From Bacteroidota bacterium (GTDB lineage Bacteria; Bacteroidota; Bacteroidia; Cytophagales; Cytophagaceae), in the NCBI GenBank assembly GCA_023458555.1, contig JAEWYS010000002.1, forward strand, positions 248,001 through 312,000: DNA of 64,000 nucleotides, in the 5' to 3' direction. The notes below the pieces were generated by a model. The model saw nothing but the letters and a program-made list of their open reading frames with translations. It was not told the DNA's origin and made no database searches. Both the position numbers and the translations under genes were made by a program. Positions 43,393 to 52,296 of the stretch are shown one piece after another. How positions within the stretch are numbered: the stretch's first letter is position 1; each line of letters begins with the position of its first letter.

Positions 43393-45184
43393 ACTGAATC
43401 GCTTTTACAAGGTAATTAACCGTATCGCTTTCGTCTTCTGAAATTGAGATTGCACGAGCTTCTTTTGCCAAATCTTCATCAATAGCATTTGCTATTTCGT
43501 AGGCAATTTTTGTTTTCTCTAATTTTTTGCTTTTGTCTATTAGTTTCGTGGCAAGTATTTTTTCAAAATCGCTCCAATCAGCTCTTGGATGAATGCTTTT
43601 TACAACACTTTGAAACAAAGTCGTTAAACTCACTGACTTGAACAATGAATATTCCAAAGTCCAATTTGGTGCAGGAAAATATTGTACATTGCATCTTGAT
43701 TTGCTTTTTATTTTAGCTAATGCTTGCTGCATTTCTTGTTTAACATCTATTTTTACAAAGTCATATTGGTTTTGGCCTTTGTCATTCTTGATTGGTTTTC
43801 CATTGTCATCTAATTTTAGTTGTTTTTCATACTCTCTGATGTCGGAATCCGTAATTACAGCCACAGGAATTGTCATGTTGGGCGCTACCTGTCGCAAGTA
43901 AATATTTGCATAATGGTCAAAACCTGTATGTCCAATGTTTACAATGGAAACACCTTTTTCCGTCAGGTCTATTCCTATTGCTTTAGCAATGCTTGGCAAA
44001 AGAATTTCTTCCGCCCAACCTTCCACTAAAATCACACCTTTAGCAAAAAACAAGTTGGCTTTTGTCGTATCCAAAAACTTCTCTAAAAACTTGTAGTGGT
44101 TTTTCTCCAATTTGGTATATTCATTACCCATTGGAAAAGCGTTTGCGTTGTTGCAAATAATCAAGTTTTCCAGTTTAAGTTTGGAAGCCAAATTCGGGCT
44201 GTGTGTTGTAAGAATAAGTTGAATGTCTTTTTGTTTTTGAAAGGCTTCAATCACTTGCATTTGTGCCTGTGGATGCAAATGTGCTTCCAATTCTTCCACT
44301 AAACCCAAACGCAACCCGGTCCAATTTGATTTGGTTAAGTGAAGTAATTCCGCAGCCATAAACAAACGGTTCAATGTTCCCAAGCCAGGATTGGGTTCGC
44401 CTTTTAAAGACAAAGTCAATTTTTCAAGTATGCTTTTAATGTCATTTGATGTTGCTCCAAATTCGGTTTCATAATCGTTGCCGTAAAAACCTTTGATGTA
44501 GCCGTCAATTTTATCTTTTATCTGCTTGCCAACTTTGGGTTGTCCTGCTTCATCATTTTCGTTAAAAAACCTCTCTAATTTATCTTTTAGTCCCGAAAAA
44601 ATTTGCAACAACTCATTATCATTTTCTTTCCCCTTAAATGCTTCATCGCCCAAAAGAATTTGTGATAAACGCGAATTTCTCTTTGCAATCAATTCATTTT
44701 CAGCATCACGCAGAGGTTTTAAATACGTTGCTTTCAGATATTCTTTTGCTTCTGCCGTAAGCAAATAACCGTCTTCGTCAATACCCGCTTTTATGTCTGT
44801 TGGTTGAATTTTGTTGTTCTTTTTTTGAACATCATAGTTTAATTTCAAGATTGGTCTTTCTTTCCCCTTTTCTCCATCCCAGCCTAACCATTCCGTGAAG
44901 TTTTTCGCTTCATCGGATGTTAACCCATCAAACGTTAATTCAATGCGGAAACGAGTAGCTTCTTTGTAAAAATCTTTATCCCCGACTTTAATGTAATCAT
45001 AACTATGCGTTTTTAGAATCAATTTTACAGCATCAATAATGGCTGTTTTTCCCGAATCGTTCTCGCCAATAATTACATTCAAGCCTTTGGTTAGGTTTAA
45101 ATCTAAATGCGGTTTTGATAGATCCATCTTGCCCTTTGCACCGAATTTCCTAAAATTCCAAAGTTTTATATTTGATAGATACAT
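43376..45184 (-). CDS. gajA: Gabija GajA-like OLD-family ATPase-TOPRIM nuclease
   Basis: The 602-residue protein has an N-terminal ABC-type ATPase half: Walker A GENDSGKT at 40-47 and the long coiled middle (about 150-270), with the late ATPase motif and D-loop region in GLVEELEAHLHPQAQMQ near 310 and LILTTHSPNLASK (H-loop). The C-terminal half is a TOPRIM domain: VEGWAEEILLPSI near 391 supplies the catalytic Glu and ITDSDIRE near 445 the DxD pair. GajA is a sequence-specific DNA nicking endonuclease held inactive by nucleotides. With the downstream helicase it forms a Gabija operon; a class 2 OLD/UvrD pair is the same arrangement under another name. Visibly more AT-rich than the flanking genes, which suggests transfer. 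Confidence 0.88.
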   Translation of the reverse strand: MYLSNIKLWNFRKFGAKGKMDLSKPHLDLNLTKGLNVIIGENDSGKTAIIDAVKLILKTHSYDYIKVGDKDFYKEATRFRIELTFDGLTSDEAKNFTEWLGWDGEKGKERPILKLNYDVQKKNNKIQPTDIKAGIDEDGYLLTAEAKEYLKATYLKPLRDAENELIAKRNSRLSQILLGDEAFKGKENDNELLQIFSGLKDKLERFFNENDEAGQPKVGKQIKDKIDGYIKGFYGNDYETEFGATSNDIKSILEKLTLSLKGEPNPGLGTLNRLFMAAELLHLTKSNWTGLRLGLVEELEAHLHPQAQMQVIEAFQKQKDIQLILTTHSPNLASKLKLENLIICNNANAFPMGNEYTKLEKNHYKFLEKFLDTTKANLFFAKGVILVEGWAEEILLPSIAKAIGIDLTEKGVSIVNIGHTGFDHYANIYLRQVAPNMTIPVAVITDSDIREYEKQLKLDDNGKPIKNDKGQNQYDFVKIDVKQEMQQALAKIKSKSRCNVQYFPAPNWTLEYSLFKSVSLTTLFQSVVKSIHPRADWSDFEKILATKLIDKSKKLEKTKIAYEIANAIDEDLAKEARAISISEDESDTVNYLVKAIQYAASN

Positions 45185-45319
45185 AGTTTGTTTTTCTATC
45201 TTATTCTACTAATTAATTCATTGACTTACAAAATATAAATAAATCACAGAATTTTCATCTAATACATAATCAAAAATACATGATGTATGACTACACTATC
45301 AATAGTTTTTCACGAGGAT

Positions 45320-45709
45320 TTAATAAAAGCCCGTTACTTCACCATCCGTCATTACAAAAACTATAGTCGTTTCATTATCCCTATGCCGCACCAGCATATG
45401 TTTCGAGTTTCCTTCATCTTTTATTGATATCAGCTTATAATCTCCTTCCGCTATTTGCCGGCTCCACCAGATCGCTGTTTTACTTGTACCGTTTTGTGAC
45501 AGGGTCTGCTGATTAAAAAATTCTATCCGATCGATAAGCTCCTGTTTTTTGAAGGGATTAAACCATACTCTCGGGAAATAGTAAACCGCGCCTTCTTTAT
45601 GCTTCAAATCTCCTGTATTGGCAGCAGGCAACAGAGTATAACAAAGGAGTACTCTGTATCCTAAGTAAACAAGAATAACAATTGTAAGTACTATGATTAT
45701 TTTTCTCAT
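45320..45709 (-). CDS. Small membrane-anchored protein, candidate immunity protein
   Basis: The 129-residue protein has one N-terminal helix (3-22) followed by a soluble domain of about 100 residues with no family I recognise. It starts within the stop codon of the upstream RHS-tip gene (ATGA overlap at 45706-45709), so the two are translated together. Toxin/immunity pairs typically show this spacing, with a membrane-anchored immunity protein when the toxin acts in the envelope. The assignment as immunity is an inference from context only. Confidence 0.6.
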   Translation of the reverse strand: MRKIIIVLTIVILVYLGYRVLLCYTLLPAANTGDLKHKEGAVYYFPRVWFNPFKKQELIDRIEFFNQQTLSQNGTSKTAIWWSRQIAEGDYKLISIKDEGNSKHMLVRHRDNETTIVFVMTDGEVTGFY

Positions 45710-46839
45710 TTGATTATCGGATTGAACGATTCTTTGGACTGAAAGCCATCACTCTTAGTTGAGCCATTCATGTTAATCTGAAATCTATTGGCAACAGGAT
45801 TTTCATCTGGGGTAAACCACATGGCTTGCCTTCCTTCTGATCCATTTCCCCCTACCAAATATGTTTCTCCAGTTGAGAAACCTACTGAAGGATAAGCAGC
45901 TCTTGCTAAATTCGTGGTACGGATTAGAGGAGAGAAAGATGGATAAGCTGATGTTGACTGGCCAGCAACCTGAACATCTCTGAAATTATCCAAACCCGAA
46001 ATATTAAGTGCAAAAGATCCAACCCAACCACGTTTTAAATCTATATCATTCCCGGTATTACAACCATAAAATGTACAACTTGCTCCATTTTCAGACCAGT
46101 TAAAATCAATTTGTGACCATCCCAACAAACTCATTTGGGATGAAGTATTATTTTTTAATTCTCCCCTAAAAACTTCCCCTTCCCGGTACAATGGATTAAT
46201 GAAAGATTGCTCGGTCCCAATTGGGCCATCAAAACCACCATGTGACCATATACCAACTTCTCGCGTCTTACCATATTGTGCACTGTATTGAGCAACTATA
46301 TTATTAACTTGATTGTGAATATCAGAAATATCTGAGACCTGAAGTACTACCACTTTATCTCTCGAAGGATCAAAAAACTGGCTATTTTGGATATTATCCT
46401 TTCTTGTTTGTGCTGCCCCGGAAAACATGGCATCTCCTCTGGAATTTCCGGTGGTTGTAAACAAAATATAAATTTCCCTGCCGTCAGGATCAACTGCCCT
46501 AAGCGGCATATTGGCCACAAAATTGTACGGAGAAAGCGCCGGATAATCTCTTTCTTTGGGATCTGGACTTATAAAACGTAAGGTTAAATGAGGCCGAATA
46601 CGGACAACATCGAGTACGGTACCGTCACTGCCAATTAGGTTGATCTGTTGCCTGTCAAAGCAGAACATCAGTTTCCTAACCTCGCCTGTTGTGTCCTTGT
46701 TTTCAATGGCAAAAAAGTCTGCCTCCGCTGATTCATACCGCATATGGGTTTCATAGCCAAAAACAGCATATGGATTGTCCTGAGAAAAAGCCTTCATGCC
46801 GGACAACAGTAAGAGCATTAAAAACAACAATCGATTCAT
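45706..46839 (-). CDS. Secreted RHS-tip protein with C-terminal His/Cys domain, candidate polymorphic toxin
   Basis: The 377-residue protein has a signal peptide (1-19, ending AFSQ). Residues about 80-120 carry the end of an RHS core, FISPDPKERDYPALSPYNFV and PLRAVDPDGRE, without the long RHS repeat shell. The C-terminal 250 residues are a separate domain, with REVGIWSHGGFDGPIG near 192 and CTFYGCNTGND near 255: a strand-His-Gly and strand-x-x-Cys pair as in caspase/CHAT-type peptidases. The RHS-tip position is where toxins are attached. It sits in an operon with a transglutaminase-like protein before it (gap 27 bases) and the small membrane protein after it. The peptidase reading is inference. 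Confidence 0.65.
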   Translation of the reverse strand: MNRLLFLMLLLLSGMKAFSQDNPYAVFGYETHMRYESAEADFFAIENKDTTGEVRKLMFCFDRQQINLIGSDGTVLDVVRIRPHLTLRFISPDPKERDYPALSPYNFVANMPLRAVDPDGREIYILFTTTGNSRGDAMFSGAAQTRKDNIQNSQFFDPSRDKVVVLQVSDISDIHNQVNNIVAQYSAQYGKTREVGIWSHGGFDGPIGTEQSFINPLYREGEVFRGELKNNTSSQMSLLGWSQIDFNWSENGASCTFYGCNTGNDIDLKRGWVGSFALNISGLDNFRDVQVAGQSTSAYPSFSPLIRTTNLARAAYPSVGFSTGETYLVGGNGSEGRQAMWFTPDENPVANRFQINMNGSTKSDGFQSKESFNPIIK

Positions 46840-46866
46840 AATATATTGATTTTCAAATATACACTA

Positions 46867-47868
46867 TCATTTATTTTGAGGATAATTTCGTCGTATCTTT
46901 TCATCTTCCACCGACTGTATCCACTCTTCATACAAATCCGGTGGCATATCCTTGTGTCCTAACCGGCTTATCTGCTGAGAGACCAGCACATACTGGTCAT
47001 GCAGGTTTTTCAGGACCTTCGTATCAGGTATGCTTTTGGCCTGCTCCTGTGTTCCCATCCTGGCGTAAAAGTTGGCTTTGCACATCAGCAGCGGTATGCA
47101 ATGAGGAAAATACATCAGAGCGGTATCGACAACTGAGAGATAAAAACTGTCAGGACCAAACTGATATTCATACGCGCTGGCCAGATCAAACATGGTCAGC
47201 GCGATGCTTTCCGTATCAGTCAGCGGTTTCATATATACGTCGTTTTTGATGGCCTCTACCGAGATCGCCATTTGCCGGATAATCCACTGGTCTCTCGGAA
47301 ATCCGCCATTGGTAAGCTCCACATTGGTCCATTGCCCGTTTTCATCAAGGTGCTTTATGTAAATATGATTGGGAGCCAGCGCCAGACAGGCCGTAGCGCC
47401 GATCTCCTCGCAAAGAATTTTGTAGTAGTAAGGAAGCGAATGGCAATTGCCGCTTCTGGTCCGCATCAGTTTGGTGGTAAACATATTGGTCCAGTCCCTG
47501 TCACCCCAAAAATCATCAAAATCATAGGTACATGGCTGATAATTGTTGATCGGAAGACTATCGGTCATATAGGAAAAGGCCACCCAGTTGCCCGCGGTTT
47601 TGTATCCCGAAAATCCTCTTTGCCGGATCAGATTTCTGAGCAGATCACCAGTTCGGGCAATCTCATTCGTAAAGGAGTCATAATTCAACGCCCCTTTATG
47701 ATAGGCATTTTCAGTAATGAATACCGCACGTTTGAAATCCCTGGGAAGTTCTCCCTTGAGCATCCGGTATTGTTCATCAAAGGCTTGCTGATACAGTTGT
47801 ATATGATTGTTTTGTCCATAGCCGCTCAAAACAACCACTATCAAAAACAGAATGGTTATCAGTCGCAT
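46867..47868 (-). CDS. Secreted transglutaminase-like protein
   Basis: The 333-residue protein (ATG at 47868; a longer frame starts at 47895) has a signal peptide ending SGYGQ. A transglutaminase-like papain-fold core lies at about 130-200, with Cys in SGNCHSLPYYYK near 139, His in APNHIYIKH near 165 and the third residue in NVELTNGGF. The C-terminal 130 residues are helical and look like TPR-type repeats (ALTMFDLASAYEYQF, DTALMYFPHCIPLLMCKANFYARMG). Such proteins may be proteases or peptidoglycan-acting enzymes. It precedes the RHS-tip gene by 27 bases on the same strand. Its role in that operon is unknown. Confidence 0.75.
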   Translation of the reverse strand: MRLITILFLIVVVLSGYGQNNHIQLYQQAFDEQYRMLKGELPRDFKRAVFITENAYHKGALNYDSFTNEIARTGDLLRNLIRQRGFSGYKTAGNWVAFSYMTDSLPINNYQPCTYDFDDFWGDRDWTNMFTTKLMRTRSGNCHSLPYYYKILCEEIGATACLALAPNHIYIKHLDENGQWTNVELTNGGFPRDQWIIRQMAISVEAIKNDVYMKPLTDTESIALTMFDLASAYEYQFGPDSFYLSVVDTALMYFPHCIPLLMCKANFYARMGTQEQAKSIPDTKVLKNLHDQYVLVSQQISRLGHKDMPPDLYEEWIQSVEDEKIRRNYPQNK

Positions 47869-48409
47869 TGTGTATCGCTTATGTATGTCAGACAAGCGTC
47901 AAATATACACAAGCTTAAATAAAATACACTATTATTAGTGTGATTATTGTAAATGTAATTAGTTATAAGAATGACACAGACATATCATTCTTTAACTTTT
48001 TTTCCTTGGCCTGTGGCACACAGGTCGAAATATAAATATGGTGAACCAGACAAATAAATTAACTGAAATATCTTCTGTATACCTTTTGAAGATCGATCTG
48101 TCTGAAAGATTCTTCTCGCTTTAAAAATTGATTCCATTCGCCTGATTTCAGAAAAATTAAAATAACAAACGTATCCGGAATTTGAATATACTTCTTTATT
48201 ATTCTTATACTTACCAGCCGTATACATTGCGGTCGGTGTGCCACACGACCGCGGAGAGAATGACACACAAGCCACTGAATAGGCAAAGTCGGACCTGCTC
48301 TCTCATGAGATCGATCGTAATACTTTTAAATACTGCCTGATATCGCCGATCATATTCCTTACATCCTCTTCATGCTTCATACCAGTGCGATAAAATCTAC
48401 TATCCTTAC
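47869..48409. other. Intergenic region with an imperfect inverted pair of GTGGCACAC motifs
   Basis: This 541-base gap has no convincing gene; a minus-strand frame of 96 codons has no support. Near its ends, TGTGGCACAC occurs at about 48008-48018 and in reverse orientation at 48238-48246, each inside a short hairpin (the right one pairs GCGGTCG 48229-48235 with CGACCGC 48246-48252). The pair encloses about 240 bases, which could be a degenerate MITE-like element. Confidence 0.35.
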
Positions 48410-48898
48410 TCAATATAAGTCCTTGTAGAAATCTATTCCCATGTTTACTTTTTCATTTCCCGGGTTTGCACTCTGAAGGGCATATATAATTTTTAATTTT
48501 AGCTCTTCACTATAATCTTCTTCATTTATAAGGGAAGCTACTATATCAAACAGCAACTCTTTGCTGATAATATTGTCCGCTACTGCAACAGCAATATTCT
48601 CCATTTCAATAATAAACTTATTGACAAACACATCCAGCCCGTTCACTTCCAAAAAGAAAGCAGCCATTGCAATAGATGTTCTTTTATTTCCATCGTTAAA
48701 CGCGTGAAACTTATTAAACGAAAATATCAAATGGGTTAGCTTATCCTCAAAAGCCGGATAATAATCATCATTTTGTATATGTACCAGAGGGCTTTCAATA
48801 TTTCCAGGATCTTTTATTCCTGTTTTCCCACCGGACATTTCGATGATTTTGTCATGTATTACAATGGCATATTCCGCTGTAAAGAAATTTAAAGCCAT
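48410..48898 (-). CDS. Doc-type toxin of a Fic/Doc toxin-antitoxin pair
   Basis: The 162-residue protein has the Doc family motif HAFNDGNKR at 65-73, where Fic has HPFxxGNGR. Doc proteins phosphorylate EF-Tu in the P1 system. The first 60 residues are the helical Doc core. The N-terminus differs from P1 Doc. It starts 2 bases after a gene for a DNA-binding protein, the usual place of the toxin after its regulator/antitoxin. The substrate is not certain. Confidence 0.85.
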   Translation of the reverse strand: MALNFFTAEYAIVIHDKIIEMSGGKTGIKDPGNIESPLVHIQNDDYYPAFEDKLTHLIFSFNKFHAFNDGNKRTSIAMAAFFLEVNGLDVFVNKFIIEMENIAVAVADNIISKELLFDIVASLINEEDYSEELKLKIIYALQSANPGNEKVNMGIDFYKDLY

Positions 48899-48900
48899 TT

Positions 48901-49986
48901 TTATCTGTCTTTTAATCGTTTGAATACTTCTTTGTTTTCTTCAAGTCGCTTTTCCAGATCCATACTCCGGTCGCCCAAAAACTTTTCGTAATCATCAGAG
49001 CTCACTTCATTAATATAATCTTTTAATTTCTCATGCAGAGCATCCCTAAACACCAAATCACGACTCGCCATTAAACTTCTCGCCTTCTCTCTCAGAGGAA
49101 TCAAAGTAGCTTCGGTAATCATTTCATATGACATAAATAACTGATTTGCCTCCGACAATCTTAATTTCCGCCCTAATCTTTCAAACTCAGTTTTCAGAAA
49201 GCTTGAAAACCCATTTTCATATCCTGCTATTAAGTCCAGAACCTCGGAATACATTGTACTCCTCACACTTTCTTTCGAGTTTAGTTTTAGTATCTGTCTG
49301 TATTCTTTCGCATTTTCTTTAAAAATACTTTTATAAATTCTATCAGTTAATTGAGCATACTTAAACTTATTTTCCTCAATATAAAAGTCCAGAGCGTTTG
49401 TAAATTCTTGTCTATAATTATACTCACGTATCGCGCTTGGCAAAAACTCTTCTTCCCTTTGATTAATATACTTTGTCTGACCTCCTAATTTTTTATTCAG
49501 GACATCAATTACAATATCCAGAATGGCAGAGCGGAGTTTTTGCGCCTTTTCGGAACCAGTTAACAACATACCCAAATTGAGAAACGCTTTGTAGGTAAAT
49601 ACTGATAACTGAGGTGACTTTATCAAACTATCTATTTCATTTTCAAATAATTGAAGGATGTTCCCGACACGAATGTCGGGAACATCCTTTTTGCTCTTCT
49701 CATCGGATACAAAACGAACTACCTGTTCCTTGAAGTCTTTAAGCTTCCGTCCCGCATAGACCTCATAACCACTGTCTATAAGTTCATCTTTGTGGTTTTC
49801 TACAATCCTTTCAATTGTTCTGATATCAACTTCAAAATATTCGGCAACTTGTTGCTTAGTAAAACGGTATTTCCCTTCGTATTTAAATCCATAAAAGCCT
49901 ATTTGTTCATAAACCTCCTGAATGGCAAGGTTATTATTTAAAATATTCTTTCGATCTAAACTAGAGCTGGTTAAATCTTTAGACAT
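48901..49986 (-). CDS. DNA-binding protein, likely antitoxin/regulator of the Doc gene
   Basis: The 361-residue protein has a helix-turn-helix (about 43-75) in RFTKQQVAEYFEVDIRTIERI and then a mostly helical C-terminal half. It lies 2 bases before the doc gene on the same strand and would be made from one transcript. It has no Phd-like short antitoxin in the place expected for classical Doc pairs, so the antitoxin role is inferred from position. A perfect 16-bp hairpin lies inside the coding sequence at 49654-49689; it encodes DVPDIRVGNI and may be an inserted palindromic element. Confidence 0.6.
   Translation of the reverse strand: MSKDLTSSSLDRKNILNNNLAIQEVYEQIGFYGFKYEGKYRFTKQQVAEYFEVDIRTIERIVENHKDELIDSGYEVYAGRKLKDFKEQVVRFVSDEKSKKDVPDIRVGNILQLFENEIDSLIKSPQLSVFTYKAFLNLGMLLTGSEKAQKLRSAILDIVIDVLNKKLGGQTKYINQREEEFLPSAIREYNYRQEFTNALDFYIEENKFKYAQLTDRIYKSIFKENAKEYRQILKLNSKESVRSTMYSEVLDLIAGYENGFSSFLKTEFERLGRKLRLSEANQLFMSYEMITEATLIPLREKARSLMASRDLVFRDALHEKLKDYINEVSSDDYEKFLGDRSMDLEKRLEENKEVFKRLKDR
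49654..49689. repeat. Perfect 16-bp palindromic hairpin inside a coding sequence
   Basis: The arms 49654-49669 and 49674-49689 are exact reverse complements with a 4-base loop (CGAA). It keeps the reading frame and lies between the helix-turn-helix and the C-terminal half of the regulator, in a linker-like stretch. The size and position resemble in-frame palindromic insertions. Confidence 0.8.
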
Positions 49987-50216
49987 AGCGACTCCTGACT
50001 ATTTATTATTTCTATTAATTATAAACTGGTTATAGTACAAACAGGATAGTTCTTTGCATCATCACTTAAACGCATTGTATATCAGGAGCAACATTCACAA
50101 CTTAATATATACCTGTCAACTCTTTTAAGTTAAACCGGGGAAACATCTTTTAATCTGTCATATAAGGCTCTGGCGTGCAATTTTTATGCTTCATTTTATA
50201 CGTTTATACAATCACC

Positions 50217-50710
50217 TCATCGTTGTAATGTCTTCGCTGAATCCATACTTTCCGCTATCGGCTCTATCCATTCGTTTTCTTCTTTTCCCTTACCCGGCAT
50301 TACATACGTCTGAAAAACATATTTCCAGGGAATAAATACGAAAGGAACAGCTACCAGTATGAAAGCGCCGGCCAGTTCCTCAGCCGGAGAACCTTTGAGT
50401 GTATCTGTTTTCCACAAAGGGTAAACAACCACCATGAGCCAGAGTACTTCGTAAAAACCATAAAAAGCATAATGGGCAGCATTCGCAGCGTATGGTAGAT
50501 GCCAAACAGGGAAAGTGTGGCGTAGGCCGCCCAGGCACACCAGGCTACGGCTTCATAAGGTTCCCATGCACCCTGATGTGTAAGTATATGTGTCCAGGCA
50601 GTACGGCCCATCATGGCAAACATGAGCACAAAAAAGAGGCGCAGCACATAGATATTGATTCTCCGGACACCCGCGTAGTGTTCGTAATCCGGTTTGAATA
50701 TATTGATCAT
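50217..50710 (-). pseudogene. Membrane protein gene with an apparent single-base frameshift
   Basis: Two overlapping minus-strand frames together form one protein. The first part, from ATG at 50710 (MINIFKPDYEHYAGVRR), has helices including LRLFFVLMFAMMG and ends in frame near 50458; the second part continues as FYGFYEVLWLMVVVYPLWK in the next frame to the stop at 50217. Adding one T to the run of five Ts at 50453-50457 (minus strand) joins them without a break. So it is either a recent inactivation or a sequencing error in a homopolymer. I do not recognise the family; it has about four membrane helices. Confidence 0.75.
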
Positions 50711-51007
50711 AGTGATACGGTAGTTCGTTTTTAGTTTTTTATCCAAAGATTGACACTGATTTTATTCGCCGATTTTCGCCGGAAAGGGAGCGGTTGTTTC
50801 ATATCCTGCTGGTCACACAATTGCTGGCAGGTTCTAAATATACAAAACTTTACAGGCAGAAAAATAGCCTTTTAAGGAAAAGACGTTGAAAAAGAACAAC
50901 AAATTCCTTAATTAACCGGTGAACGCGCAATGTGAATCAGATTTTTCTCAGCGGATACGTTCTCTACTCTTTATTATTATGCGACAAACTTCTTCATTTC
51001 ATGGTTT

Positions 51008-51397
51008 TTAATTGCAGGGCTGTGTTCCCCAGCCCGTATGCCCTCTGCTTGGCCAGCATTTCCAGTTCATTCTGATCTCAGTGACATTCCAGGTTGATCC
51101 CGTATAGATTGCATACATTACTATTTTTTCCGCCGATTGTGAATCGTCATGCAGACCTTCGTGAATGAGTGTAATCCGGAAGCGGTTAATCCCCAGACTA
51201 TCAGTCTGGATAGAAAGCCGGGCAACATGTTCGTTTTCCGGCCAGTCATAATACAGCCTGATTAATGCTTCAGGATTTGTAATATCCGTCTGGCTGGCAA
51301 TACGTTCATTAAAGGCATGATGATCCAATGGTCTGAAAGACTCTGAACAGGAGCTTAAACTATATAGGGTGATGAGCAACAAAAAGAATGGGCGCAT
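51008..51397 (-). CDS. Small lipoprotein of unknown function
   Basis: The 129-residue protein (ATG at 51397) begins MRPFFLLLITLYSLSSCSES, a clear lipoprotein signal with Cys near 17. The rest is a compact domain with DITNPEALIRLYYDWPEN and RFRITLIHEGLHDD that I do not recognise. A longer frame from 51490 would add 31 residues and hide the lipobox, so I reject it. No partner gene is close enough to suggest an operon. Confidence 0.7.
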   Translation of the reverse strand: MRPFFLLLITLYSLSSCSESFRPLDHHAFNERIASQTDITNPEALIRLYYDWPENEHVARLSIQTDSLGINRFRITLIHEGLHDDSQSAEKIVMYAIYTGSTWNVTEIRMNWKCWPSRGHTGWGTQPCN

Positions 51398-51797
51398 AAT
51401 TCGGGGTACTATATCCGTAGATCTTCGCTTAGAAATAGTATTCTTAGCAACTTTGTTTATCAACAACATGAAACCTGATAAAGAACACAATATAGCTTTT
51501 CCCAGATTACTTTTGGACCAAGTGGGTTTTGATTTCTTCTGATCCCGGAATGTTTTTTGGTCACACTATTCAAGCAGTTATACCAGTTTTCAAATATAGA
51601 TAAGCTTATACAAGCCCTTAATAAATCTTTCCGACTTGTATTTTTCTACATTATATCTTCTTCATTGTCCATTTTCTTGTATAAATTAACCCTCCCTTTC
51701 CAGGTCTCACTGAACCAGAAGATGAGCTTTTGTAAACATATGATTTCTCCCGGCAGTTAAAAAATTAAGAGATGTTGAACGAAAGAGCAGGGAGATT
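51398..51797. other. Intergenic region upstream of the PepSY-like gene
   Basis: This 400-base gap contains the promoters of two divergent genes. A GGAG-type ribosome site at 51791-51794 precedes the PepSY-like start. Short frames on both strands have no support and I see no RNA gene. Confidence 0.5.
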
Positions 51798-52277
51798 ATG
51801 AAAATTAAAGGAATGTTTTTCGCAGCTTTGATCGCATTATTTGCCTTTGGAGCCAATGCGCAGGATGACAGGCAGAGAAGTAAGGACATCAAAGAGAGTG
51901 AAGTGCCTCAGGCAGTAGTTGAGACATTCAATCAGGAGTTTGCTTCGGCAAAGGATGTTGAGTGGGAACAGAAAGGTGATATGTACAAAGCCGAATTTGA
52001 TCTGGGGGATGAAGAAAAAGAAGCCCGCTTTGACCAAGCCGGTGAACTGAAGATGACCAAAACGGAAATCGAAAAAGAAGCGCTGCCCGAAAAGGTAAGA
52101 ACAACGCTCGACAAGGAGTATGCCGGCTATAAAATAGATGATGTATACAAGGTGGAAGCGAAGAATAAAACGTTCTATAAAGTAGAAACCAAAAAAGACG
52201 GAAAGAAAGAAAAGTTCATCTTTGACGATTCCGGTAAAAAAATAGAGAAGAAAAAATTTCACGACAAAGTGAAGTAA
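51798..52277 (+). CDS. Secreted PepSY-like (DUF2874) protein
   Basis: The 159-residue protein has a signal peptide ending ANAQ at 22. The mature part has two repeats of the PepSY-like pattern: VPQAVVETFNQEFASAKDVEWEQ and KVRTTLDKEYAGYKIDDVYKVE, each leading into a beta-strand segment with Phe and Tyr. Proteins with such domains occur in the periplasm of Bacteroidota; function is not known, though binding to peptides or metals is suspected. A terminator follows the stop. Confidence 0.85.
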   Translation: MKIKGMFFAALIALFAFGANAQDDRQRSKDIKESEVPQAVVETFNQEFASAKDVEWEQKGDMYKAEFDLGDEEKEARFDQAGELKMTKTEIEKEALPEKVRTTLDKEYAGYKIDDVYKVEAKNKTFYKVETKKDGKKEKFIFDDSGKKIEKKKFHDKVK

Positions 52278-52296
52278 TCTTCTGAAACAATAAAGG

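Noticed and set aside
47985..48275. 96-codon minus-strand frame
   Set aside because: Composition and codon pattern look random and it overlaps hairpin-type repeats.
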